A stretch of 64,000 nucleotides of DNA, from positions 1 through 64,000 of the forward strand of contig QCWH01000016.1 of the NCBI GenBank assembly GCA_003149565.1, read 5' to 3'. Source of the DNA: Marivita sp. XM-24bin2 (GTDB lineage: Bacteria; Pseudomonadota; Alphaproteobacteria; Rhodobacterales; Rhodobacteraceae). Below, one piece after another: positions 57,072 to 64,000 of the stretch (positions are counted from its first letter, which is position 1; every line of letters begins with the position of its first letter). The notes under the pieces were generated by a model. It did no database searches, was not told where the DNA came from, and saw only the letters and a list, made by a program, of their open reading frames with translations. Both the position numbers and the translations under genes were made by a program.

Positions 57072-57869
57072 ATGCGCTATAATCCGAACACTCCCGACCC
57101 GACGTTCCCGGGGTTTCTGAAAAGCTGGCGCAATCGCCGGAGGTTGAGCCAGTTGGACCTTTCCCTGCAATCCGGAATGTCCCAGCGTCATATCAGTTTT
57201 CTGGAGACCGGACGCTCAAATCCCAGCAGGTTTGCCATCGCTCAACTGGCAGAAGCGCTTGAGATGCCCGCCGCAGAAATCGACGCGATGCTGCTGTCTG
57301 CCGGTTTTGCGGCCCGGTCTGCTCAAAAGGCATGGGATGACAACATCCGACATGCCGTTGACGTTTCGATTGATCACATCCTGCAAAGCCATGCGCCCTA
57401 TCCAGCGCTTTCGGTAGACCGGGTCTGGAATGTCGTAAAAGCCAATGACCCGGCGAAGCAATTCCTTGCACGCGCCGGAGCGCGGGGGGATCCAAATCTT
57501 TTTCGTGAACTTCTGACCCCGGGCCCGATAAGAGACTGCATCATAAATTGGGAAGAGGTCGCCCGCGCGCTACTACGCCTGCTCGAACTGGAGCTTGCGC
57601 GCCGTCCCAATGACACCGAAGCGCATGAGCTGCTGACCGACTTATTGAAACTAAAGGATGTGAAGGCTTTGCGCGACACACCCGCGCCCAGCGCAACGGC
57701 GCCCGTTCTGACACTCAAGTTTCAGATCGGAGAGGATGTCCTGGACCTTTTCTCTTTGATTGCGACAATCGGGATGAGCGCCGACGCGTCGCTCGATGAC
57801 CTGCGCATCGAAACACTCTTGCCAGCCAACGACGCGACACGCGCATGGTTTGAAAACACCGTTCTATAG
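57072..57869 (+). CDS. XRE-family HTH regulator with MmyB-like ligand domain
   Basis: The 265-residue regulator has an N-terminal Cro/CI-type HTH (about 14-65: WRNRRRLSQLDLSLQSGMSQ, then RHISFLETGRSNPS). Its C-terminal domain (about 90-265) is of the MmyB type, thought to bind lipophilic ligands. It diverges from the SRPBCC membrane protein gene and its stop is one bp from the convergent deacetylase stop. Confidence 0.88.
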   Translation: MRYNPNTPDPTFPGFLKSWRNRRRLSQLDLSLQSGMSQRHISFLETGRSNPSRFAIAQLAEALEMPAAEIDAMLLSAGFAARSAQKAWDDNIRHAVDVSIDHILQSHAPYPALSVDRVWNVVKANDPAKQFLARAGARGDPNLFRELLTPGPIRDCIINWEEVARALLRLLELELARRPNDTEAHELLTDLLKLKDVKALRDTPAPSATAPVLTLKFQIGEDVLDLFSLIATIGMSADASLDDLRIETLLPANDATRAWFENTVL

Positions 57870-57870
57870 G

Positions 57871-58902
57871 CTACCCGCTCACTTCGTCGCGGAAGGTTGT
57901 CAGAAATGCCTCCGCATTGTTTCGAAGCGATGGACCCAGATAGCCCCCCTCTTGGATCAAGACCGTGGGCAATCCCATCGCAGCGATACGGCGTGCCATT
58001 TCGGCAAATCCTTCGGCATAGACTTGGACAGCGGCAAGCGGATCATCTGCAGCCATGTCGAAACCAAGCGACACCACCAACGCTTGGGCACCGAACTCTT
58101 GAATAGCCGCGATACCATGGTTCAGCGCTGCCAAGACCTCGGCCTCTCCGTCCCCCAAATTGAGCACCTGATTGAGTGATGCACCCTGTCCGTCCCCGTC
58201 GCCAGTCTCATCGGCGTAGCCGAGGTAGAAGGTCGGATACACGGCGGGATCCGGATGCAATGAGCAAAAGAAGACATCACCTCGCTCATAGAAAATATCG
58301 AGACTGCCGTTGCCCGTGTGAACATCAACATCCAACAAAGCGACCCTGTCCCACTTGCCGCGCAAATGATGCGCCGCAATGGCCGCATTGTTGTAAAAAC
58401 AGAAGCCGTTAGAGCAGTCTGTCATTGCATGATGACCCGGCGGACGGCTCAGCCCGTATGCTGCCCGGGCGCCGGTTTTCACATCTTCGGCTGCAGAAAG
58501 TGCCGTTTGCGCGGACCAGTAGATGGCCTCGTAGGTGTTTTCGGTCAGAGGCGTTGAGGTGTCCGTCATCCACCAACCCATCGCTCCGTTGATATCCTTG
58601 GGGCAGCGGCCGCGCCGCGTACCGGGGTGGCGGGTCGGGATTCCCAGCGCACCTTCAGGAGCTTCGGTTAGGAACCGCGCGTAAGCATCGACGAAAAAGT
58701 CCACGTAAGCCGGATCATGCACCGCCTTGATCGGCTCCGTTCCAAAATCTGCAGGGGTCTCAACCGGAAACCCATGTTCGATAAGCATATCTCGGATCAG
58801 GATGGCACGCTCAGGCTGTTCAGGATGTGGCATGGGCGCGCCACCCCGATAATAGACATCGGGTTTATGGCCCAATTGGCGCTCATCGAAATAGGCTTTC
58901 AT
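57871..58902 (-). CDS. Histone-deacetylase-family (acetylpolyamine amidohydrolase type) enzyme
   Basis: The 343-residue zinc enzyme has the deacetylase-fold motifs: RPPGHHAM near 150, the ALLDVDVHTGNG metal site near 190, and SLGFDMAADDPLA near 265. Bacterial relatives deacetylate acetylpolyamines or other small amides. The convergent aminotransferase gene next to it, and the agmatinase elsewhere in the window, favour polyamine use. The ATG begins MKAYFDERQLGHKP, typical of the family. Confidence 0.87.
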   Translation of the reverse strand: MKAYFDERQLGHKPDVYYRGGAPMPHPEQPERAILIRDMLIEHGFPVETPADFGTEPIKAVHDPAYVDFFVDAYARFLTEAPEGALGIPTRHPGTRRGRCPKDINGAMGWWMTDTSTPLTENTYEAIYWSAQTALSAAEDVKTGARAAYGLSRPPGHHAMTDCSNGFCFYNNAAIAAHHLRGKWDRVALLDVDVHTGNGSLDIFYERGDVFFCSLHPDPAVYPTFYLGYADETGDGDGQGASLNQVLNLGDGEAEVLAALNHGIAAIQEFGAQALVVSLGFDMAADDPLAAVQVYAEGFAEMARRIAAMGLPTVLIQEGGYLGPSLRNNAEAFLTTFRDEVSG

Positions 58903-59028
58903 TTCTGATACCCCTTGTTGGTCCCGGCGATTCCTATGGGCTAGCATGAGCCATCCCCCCTTGCCACGCCAGTCCCGGACCCGTTAGCTGTTCCACAAGA
59001 CTCACTGACATTGCGAAAGACCCGCCTC

Positions 59029-60396
59029 ATGGACCTGCGCCCGAATTCCGACGAAGCCCGCGACATCGCCTACCATTTCCACAGCTACACCAATGCCCGC
59101 CTGCACGAAGAGAATGGCCCGCTGATCATGGACCGTGGCGAAGGGGTGTACGTGTTCGACACCCACGGGAACAAGTATATCGAAGGCATGTCCGGCCTCT
59201 GGAGCGTCGCCGTCGGCTTCAACGAACAGCGCCTGATCGACGCTGCAACCAGCCAGATGCAAAAGCTGCCCTATTACCACAACTTTGCGCACCGCTCGCA
59301 CGGGCCAGCGATTGATCTTGCGGAAAAGCTGATCAGCATGGCCCCGGTGCCGATGAGCAAGGTGTTCTTCACCAATTCCGGATCCGAGGCGAACGACACC
59401 ATCCTCAAGATGATCTGGTATCGCTCGAACAGCCTTGGCAAACCCGAGAAGAAAAAAGTGATCTCGCGCATCCGGGGCTATCACGGTGTGACGATTGCCT
59501 CCGCGTCGATGACCGGGTTGCCCTACAATCACAAATCCTTTGACCTGCCGCTCGATGGGATCCTGCACACAACCTGCCCGCACTACTGGCGCGAGGGGCG
59601 CGATGGCGAGAGCGAAGAGCAATTCGCGACGCGCTGCGCCGAAGACCTCGACGCGATGATTCAGGCCGAAGGCCCGGACACCATCGCCGCCTTCATCGCA
59701 GAGCCGGTGATGGGCGCAGGCGGTGTTGTTGTGCCGCCGAAGACCTATTGGGAGAAAGTGCAGGCGGTGCTGGGCAAATACGACATCCTGCTGATCGCCG
59801 ACGAGGTCATCTGCGGCTTTGGCCGCACCGGCAAGATGTTCGGCTGCGAGACGTTCAACATCAAACCCGACATCATGACCATGTCGAAGCAGATCACCTC
59901 GTCCTATTTCCCGTTCTCGGCCTTCATGATGACCGAAGAGGTCTATTCCCCCATCGCGGACGAGTCCGGGCGCATCGGTGTTCTGGGACACGGCTACACC
60001 GGCGGCGCGCATCCCGTGGGCGCAGCGGTAGCGTTGGAGAACCTCAAGATCATCGAAGAGCGCGATCTGGTGGCCAATGCCGCAGAACGCGGAGCCGAGT
60101 TGCAGGCAGGTCTGCGCAAGTTCACCGACCACCCGCTGGTGGGTGAGGCGCGCGGGGTGGGCCTGATTGCGGCGCTGGAAATCGTGGCGCCCGAGGGCCG
60201 GGCCGACGAGTTCGCACCGGGCAAATTTGGCGCTGGCCTCAACGCACATTTCCTCAAGAACGGTCTGATCTCGCGCAACATGATGGATGCGATGGCATTC
60301 TGTCCGCCAATGATCATCGAAGCGCCGCAGGTCCGCGACATTCTTTCGGCGGTTGAACAAAGCCTGGACGGTTTCGCGTCAGAGCTTGCGGGCTGA
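59029..60396 (+). CDS. Class III omega-aminotransferase
   Basis: The 455-residue PLP enzyme belongs to the class III aminotransferases. Visible marks are GMSGLWSVAVGFN near 52, FFTNSGSEANDTI near 117, LLIADEVICGFGRTG near 254 and the PLP Lys in TMSKQITSSYFPF near 287. It resembles omega-amino acid or polyamine:pyruvate transaminases. It neighbours the acetylpolyamine deacetylase-type gene, so polyamine or beta-alanine breakdown is plausible. A TTG six codons upstream is the only rival start. Confidence 0.92.
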   Translation: MDLRPNSDEARDIAYHFHSYTNARLHEENGPLIMDRGEGVYVFDTHGNKYIEGMSGLWSVAVGFNEQRLIDAATSQMQKLPYYHNFAHRSHGPAIDLAEKLISMAPVPMSKVFFTNSGSEANDTILKMIWYRSNSLGKPEKKKVISRIRGYHGVTIASASMTGLPYNHKSFDLPLDGILHTTCPHYWREGRDGESEEQFATRCAEDLDAMIQAEGPDTIAAFIAEPVMGAGGVVVPPKTYWEKVQAVLGKYDILLIADEVICGFGRTGKMFGCETFNIKPDIMTMSKQITSSYFPFSAFMMTEEVYSPIADESGRIGVLGHGYTGGAHPVGAAVALENLKIIEERDLVANAAERGAELQAGLRKFTDHPLVGEARGVGLIAALEIVAPEGRADEFAPGKFGAGLNAHFLKNGLISRNMMDAMAFCPPMIIEAPQVRDILSAVEQSLDGFASELAG

Positions 60397-60438
60397 CCGT
60401 GCAGATTTCTTAGCTCAGATAAGAGCACATGAGATTGC

Positions 60439-60464
60439 AACACCCCATGATTCTGTGGGGTGTT
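60439..60464 (+). terminator. Terminator after the aminotransferase gene
   Basis: The stem AACACCCCA (60439-60447) pairs with TGGGGTGTT (60456-60464) around an 8-nt loop; only short T stretches follow. It lies 42 bp after the aminotransferase stop. Confidence 0.6.
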
Positions 60465-60520
60465 TGACTGTTTCAGCCTCTTGTAAGGCATTCCAAATTG
60501 GCTGCCTTCATCGCAGATCG

Positions 60521-60754
60521 TTAGAGCACCGGTTCTTCAAGCCATTGTCGCAATGGGCCTTCAACCGCTCTGCATCCGCCGCTGTTCATCCATCCGGTCC
60601 CGGCTGGGCAGGCAACGATCAAAATGGATCGGTCAAAAGCACCAAGGCGCTGGAGCTCTGCCAAAGCCAACTCTGCCCGGTCCTGCGCCCGCCGCACATG
60701 TGGATCGACAAAGGTTGGGCGTTTCCAAGCCCGGGGACTTCTGTATTGATGTGG
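60521..60754 (-). pseudogene. Fragment of an alpha/beta-hydrolase-family (PF10081-like) gene
   Basis: A frame on the minus strand without any start codon encodes about 78 residues. The part at 60560-60721 looks like genuine protein: RPTFVDPHVRRAQDRAELAL, then AELQRLGAFDRSILIVACPA and GTGWMNSGGCRAVE. The GAFDRS-IVA-P-GTGW pattern is that of a catalytic stretch in a bacterial alpha/beta-hydrolase family (PF10081). After CRAVE the similarity stops and the frame ends at 60521. It is read as a gene relic in the 360-bp gap before the amino-sugar operon. Confidence 0.6.
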
Positions 60755-60756
60755 TC

Positions 60757-61659
60757 ATGGAGACAGCAGAAACCCTTATCGTTGCAATTGATGGCGGCGG
60801 CACGCGCTGTCGTATTGTGGCACAGGTCGGCTCGGACCGGACAATGGTCGAAACCGGCTCTGCCAACGTCTCAAGCGATTTCGCTGCGGCGATGCGCCAG
60901 ATCGACCTCGGCCTGAACGGGCTTGCACGTCGCCTGGACGTTTCGATGGAAACGCTGGCGTCTGTCCCCGCCTATGTTGGCCTCGCAGGCGTCACCGGCA
61001 CCGCGATCGCGGAACGGGTGCGCATGGCCTTACCTTTTCGACAGGCCCGCGTGGAAGACGATCGTGTTGCCGCTGTTCGGGGGAGCCTGGGCGCACGCGA
61101 CGGCGTCATTGCACATTGCGGTACGGGATCTTTCTTCGCGGCTCAATCAGGCACAAAGATACGGCTGATGGGTGGATGGGGACCCGTGCTCGGAGATGAA
61201 GCCTCGGCGCAATGGGTTGGGCGGCGCGCTCTGAGTTATACGCTGGATCATGTCGATGGCCGCCGGCCCGCTTCTGCCTTGGCTGAACGTCTGCTTGCAC
61301 AATTCAAGGATGCGGCAGGGATCGTGGCATTCGCCAGCACGGCCCGACCTGCGCAGCTTGGCGCACTTGCGCCATTGGTAACCGCATCAGCGATGGAAGG
61401 GGACGCACTGGCACGCCGGATCATGCAGGACGGCGCGCAAGAGATTGATCGCGCTGTCCGTGACCTGGACTGGCGGATTGGTCAGCCTCTTTGTCTGACG
61501 GGTGGTATTGGTTCTCTCTATGCGGAGTTTCTGCCAGCAGACTTGCGCACGGCTTTGACCGACCCCGCTGGTGAGCCGCTGGATGGTGCTCTCGCACTGG
61601 CCGAGGCCTACGCGCGTGAGATCGCGCTGCCAGGTCCAGAGGCCCGGCAGGTTCGATAA
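60757..61659 (+). CDS. BadF/BadG-type N-acetylglucosamine kinase
   Basis: The 300-residue ATPase belongs to the BadF/BadG/BcrA/BcrD sugar-kinase group that includes N-acetylglucosamine kinase. Motifs are the N-terminal phosphate loop AIDGGGTRCRIV, HCGTGSFFA near 128, and GGWGPVLGDEASAQWVG near 142. It starts an operon with the SIS-type gene 14 bp downstream and nagA, so it probably phosphorylates GlcNAc or a related amino sugar. The ATG is the last before the ATPase core. Confidence 0.85.
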   Translation: METAETLIVAIDGGGTRCRIVAQVGSDRTMVETGSANVSSDFAAAMRQIDLGLNGLARRLDVSMETLASVPAYVGLAGVTGTAIAERVRMALPFRQARVEDDRVAAVRGSLGARDGVIAHCGTGSFFAAQSGTKIRLMGGWGPVLGDEASAQWVGRRALSYTLDHVDGRRPASALAERLLAQFKDAAGIVAFASTARPAQLGALAPLVTASAMEGDALARRIMQDGAQEIDRAVRDLDWRIGQPLCLTGGIGSLYAEFLPADLRTALTDPAGEPLDGALALAEAYAREIALPGPEARQVR

Positions 61660-61673
61660 CGGAAAGGCATTGC

Positions 61674-62705
61674 ATGACGATATCCCCAGTCACACAGATG
61701 CGGGCCGAGATTTCCGAAATCCCGGAGGCGGTTGAAAGACTGCTGTCTGACGGGGGCCCGGCCATAAAATCAGCGGCACAAAAAGCACGGAACATGGACC
61801 CACGATTCCTGTTGTCGGTCGCCCGCGGGTCATCTGATCATGTGTGCACATATTTGAAATATGCGAGTGAAATTATCCTGCGCCGCCCAATGGCCTCGGT
61901 CGGCCCCTCGGTGAAGTCCATCTACGATGTCGATCTGCTTTCCGAAAACGCTCTGTGCATTGCGGTCTCACAATCCGGGCAAAGCCCAGACATCGTGCAA
62001 ATGACTGAAAGCTTGGGCCACGGCGGCGCGCTCACCGTCGCTTTGACCAATGATGAAACATCACGGCTTGCCCGTGTCGCCGACATGACCATCGGGTTGC
62101 ACGCTGGCCCGGAACGCAGCGTGGCGGCAACAAAGACCTTCGTCACCTCCCTGGTGGCAGGCCTGTGGCTGATTGCCGAGATCAAGGGTGACGACGATCT
62201 TGTCACTGCAGTTCATCAGCTTCCCAAGCATCTGAGTGCAGCCACGCAATGCGATTGGTCCGATGGAGCGATGGCGATTGATGGGACGTCGCTTTTCACC
62301 TTGGGACGCGGACCCTCTTGGGCCATCTCGAATGAGGCAGCTTTGAAATTCAAGGAAACCTGCCTGATCCATGCTGAAAGCTATTCCTCGGCCGAAGTGC
62401 TGCACGGGCCGGTATCCATTGTCGATCAGTGTTTCCCCGTGATCGCCTTCGCTGCCGGAGATGCCGCAGAGACAAGCGTTGCAAGGATATCTGACGAACT
62501 CGCGCGCAAAGGCGCGCAGGTCTTCACAACAGCACGAGGCACAGAACTGGCAAAATGCCTCCCGCATCGACGCACGGATCATTGGCTGACAGATCCGATT
62601 GCGGCCATCGTTTCGTTTTATGGCATGGTCGAAGCAGTCGCCGTCAGTCGCGGCATCAATCCGGACACCCCGCGCCATCTGAACAAGGTGACCGAGACCT
62701 TATGA
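61674..62705 (+). CDS. SIS-domain aminosugar deaminase (NagB-II/AgaS type)
   Basis: The 343-residue protein contains two SIS (sugar isomerase) domains: SVARGSSDHVCTYLKYASEI near 44-63 and AVSQSGQSPDIVQMTESLG near 100, and a second one near 200-290 with RGPSWAISNEAALKFKE. It lacks a glutaminase domain, so it is not GlmS. NagB-II-type deaminases of this form convert glucosamine-6-phosphate to fructose-6-phosphate, which fits the neighbours. It overlaps nagA by four bp. Confidence 0.86.
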   Translation: MTISPVTQMRAEISEIPEAVERLLSDGGPAIKSAAQKARNMDPRFLLSVARGSSDHVCTYLKYASEIILRRPMASVGPSVKSIYDVDLLSENALCIAVSQSGQSPDIVQMTESLGHGGALTVALTNDETSRLARVADMTIGLHAGPERSVAATKTFVTSLVAGLWLIAEIKGDDDLVTAVHQLPKHLSAATQCDWSDGAMAIDGTSLFTLGRGPSWAISNEAALKFKETCLIHAESYSSAEVLHGPVSIVDQCFPVIAFAAGDAAETSVARISDELARKGAQVFTTARGTELAKCLPHRRTDHWLTDPIAAIVSFYGMVEAVAVSRGINPDTPRHLNKVTETL

Positions 62706-63841
62706 GCCCGCCCATCATCACCTATCGAAACGGTCGCATTTTCGACGGTCAAAGGGTGCACCTAAATCACGCGGCGCGGTTCGAATACGGCCATCTTGCA
62801 TTCCTGGGACCTGACGCAGGAATTGCGCAGGATGAGGAAAGTGTCGACTTACAGGGCGACATCCTCAGCCCCGGCTATGTCGACCTGCAGGTCAATGGTG
62901 GCGACGGCGTGATGTTCAATGACGACCCATCACTTAACACGCTCCGAAGGATCGCAGAGGCGCATCGGCGACTTGGAGTGACCGCCCTTCTCCCGACACT
63001 GATCACCGGCACCCGCGACACCACCCAAGCAGCGGTGGCCGCAGCGGCCAAGGCCATTGCTCAAGGCGTTCCGGGCATCGCTGGCCTTCACCTCGAAGGC
63101 CCACATCTGTCACTTGCCCGCAAAGGCGCACATGACCCGGACCTGATCCGCCCGATGCAGCAAGACGATCTGGACCTGCTCTTGCAAGCGGCAGAGGCTC
63201 TACCTGTACTTATGGTCACGGTCGCGCCTGAAAACGTCACCGAGGACCAGGTCACCACCCTGTCGCAAGCGGGGGTTCTGGTCTCTCTGGGGCACACGGA
63301 CGCAGGCTATGAGACGTGCCGCCGGTATTTCGCAGCCGGTGCACGCTATGCCACCCATCTGTTCAATGCCATGAGTCAGCTTGGCAGTCGCGATCCGGGC
63401 CTGGTTGGCGCTGCATTGGCAGACGGCTCCGTCTCGTGCGGACTGATTGCCGACACGATCCATGTCCACACGCAATCCATGCAGATCGCCTGGAGCTCCA
63501 AAAACGGACCTGGCGGTGTCTTCCTCGTGAGCGACGCGATGGCAGTCGCTGGCACGGAGCAGACGTCTTTCAACCTTGGCAGCCGCAAGATCACCCGGCA
63601 GGATGGTCGTCTCACGCTGTCTGACGGCACTTTGGCCGGTGCCGATCTGGATCTTACCACAGCGATTGGCAACATGATCCAAAAGGTTGGGGTCACCATT
63701 GAGGATGCCCTTCACGCCGCGACGACGCGGCCCGCCGCATTGATCGGACGACCCGTCCACGGTCTTGTTGCAGGACGCACAAAAATATCGGACGTGATCC
63801 GCATTCGCAACGATTTTCAATCGGTTTCGGCGTTGGAGTGA
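62702..63841 (+). CDS. nagA: N-acetylglucosamine-6-phosphate deacetylase
   Basis: NagA deacetylates GlcNAc-6-phosphate. The 379-residue amidohydrolase has SPGYVDLQVNGGDGVMFND near 58, the metal-ligand HLEGPHLS near 129, LGHTDAGYE near 198 and ATHLFNAMSQLGSRDPG near 219. Its ATG lies inside the stop of the SIS gene. Together with the kinase and deaminase it completes a route from GlcNAc to fructose-6-phosphate. Confidence 0.95.
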   Translation: MSPPIITYRNGRIFDGQRVHLNHAARFEYGHLAFLGPDAGIAQDEESVDLQGDILSPGYVDLQVNGGDGVMFNDDPSLNTLRRIAEAHRRLGVTALLPTLITGTRDTTQAAVAAAAKAIAQGVPGIAGLHLEGPHLSLARKGAHDPDLIRPMQQDDLDLLLQAAEALPVLMVTVAPENVTEDQVTTLSQAGVLVSLGHTDAGYETCRRYFAAGARYATHLFNAMSQLGSRDPGLVGAALADGSVSCGLIADTIHVHTQSMQIAWSSKNGPGGVFLVSDAMAVAGTEQTSFNLGSRKITRQDGRLTLSDGTLAGADLDLTTAIGNMIQKVGVTIEDALHAATTRPAALIGRPVHGLVAGRTKISDVIRIRNDFQSVSALE

Positions 63842-63875
63842 ACCTGTGTCGATACGGGCCGCGCAGTGACCCTCA

Positions 63876-64000
63876 TCAATGCGGCGCGGCCTCCATGACG
63901 CGACCGCCATCGCGAAATGCGGTTGGGCTTTGCCCGGTCCAGCGCCGGAACGCGCGCACAAACGAGGACGCTTCTGCAAACCCCAGAAGGTATGCGGTTT
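63876..64000 (-). CDS. AraC-family regulator, C-terminal end only
   Basis: The last 41 codons of a minus-strand gene are present; the rest lies beyond the window. They read [20 protein letters not shown] then [15 protein letters not shown] and stop, the second HTH of an AraC-family regulator. It is convergent with nagA and could regulate that operon. Confidence 0.85.
   Translation of the reverse strand, partial: TAYLLGFAEASSFVRAFRRWTGQSPTAFRDGGRVMEAAPH

Noticed and set aside
59002..60360. A 452-residue open frame opposite the aminotransferase gene
   Set aside because: It is His/Arg/Val-rich with no domain, and mirrors the codon bias of a clear class III aminotransferase on the other strand.

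Overview
This window is chromosomal DNA from an alphaproteobacterium of the Rhodobacterales, probably a marine Roseobacter-type organism. The evidence is its GC-rich codon use, the blocks ruvCAB-ybgC-tolQRAB-pal-cpoB-tilS-ftsH and accBC-aat, a DUF2155 gene beside an NDUFA12-type complex I gene, DUF1127 proteins, and a complete Paracoccus-type sox cluster. I saw no tRNA, rRNA, prophage, insertion sequence or CRISPR array. One RNA gene, the small SRP RNA, lies at 52645-52741.

Layout. 1-6.4 kb: fatty-acid synthesis (accB, accC), N-end-rule aat, a complex I accessory protein, RidA, and clpP/clpX. 6.5-7.8 kb: a photolyase with swapped domain order. 7.9-20.2 kb: sulfur oxidation. soxVWXYZABCDEF reads leftwards and soxS, soxR and a SoxT-type transporter read rightwards from the shared soxS/soxV gap. 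SoxXA, YZ, B and CD make the periplasmic multienzyme system that oxidises thiosulfate to sulfate. SoxV and SoxW feed it reductant, SoxF and SoxE are flavocytochrome-type partners, and SoxR is an ArsR-family repressor. A terminator, a consensus -35 box and a SoxR-like palindrome lie between soxA and soxB, so the operon may restart at soxB.

20.3-28.7 kb: a Hint-domain protein, an SH3 protein, a hydroxyacid dehydrogenase, an orphan PdeM-like phosphoesterase, a thioesterase and an agmatinase, then the C1-folate genes folD and fhs and a MOSC protein. 28.7-40.7 kb: one long leftward block from ruvC to ftsH carrying Holliday-junction resolution, the Tol-Pal envelope machine, tRNA-Ile lysidine synthesis and membrane proteolysis. 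41-48.1 kb: small stress-type proteins, prmA and several transporters, including a second YeeE/YedE sulfur transporter. 48.1-55 kb: divergent hemE/hemC, nudC, the SRP RNA, a phosphatase, a zinc peptidase and an inositol-phosphatase homologue with altered metal ligands. 55-64 kb: a YHS protein, a 24-bp perfect hairpin, a divergent regulator/membrane-protein pair, an acetylpolyamine-type deacetylase with a class III aminotransferase, a decayed hydrolase fragment, and an amino-sugar operon (kinase, SIS-type deaminase, nagA). The end of an AraC-type regulator closes the window.

Most of the window is well-understood core genome. The best leads are the inverted-topology photolyase, the internal control point in the sox operon, the pseudogene remnant at 60.5-60.75 kb and several unexplained dyads. 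I found no convincing wholly new system.
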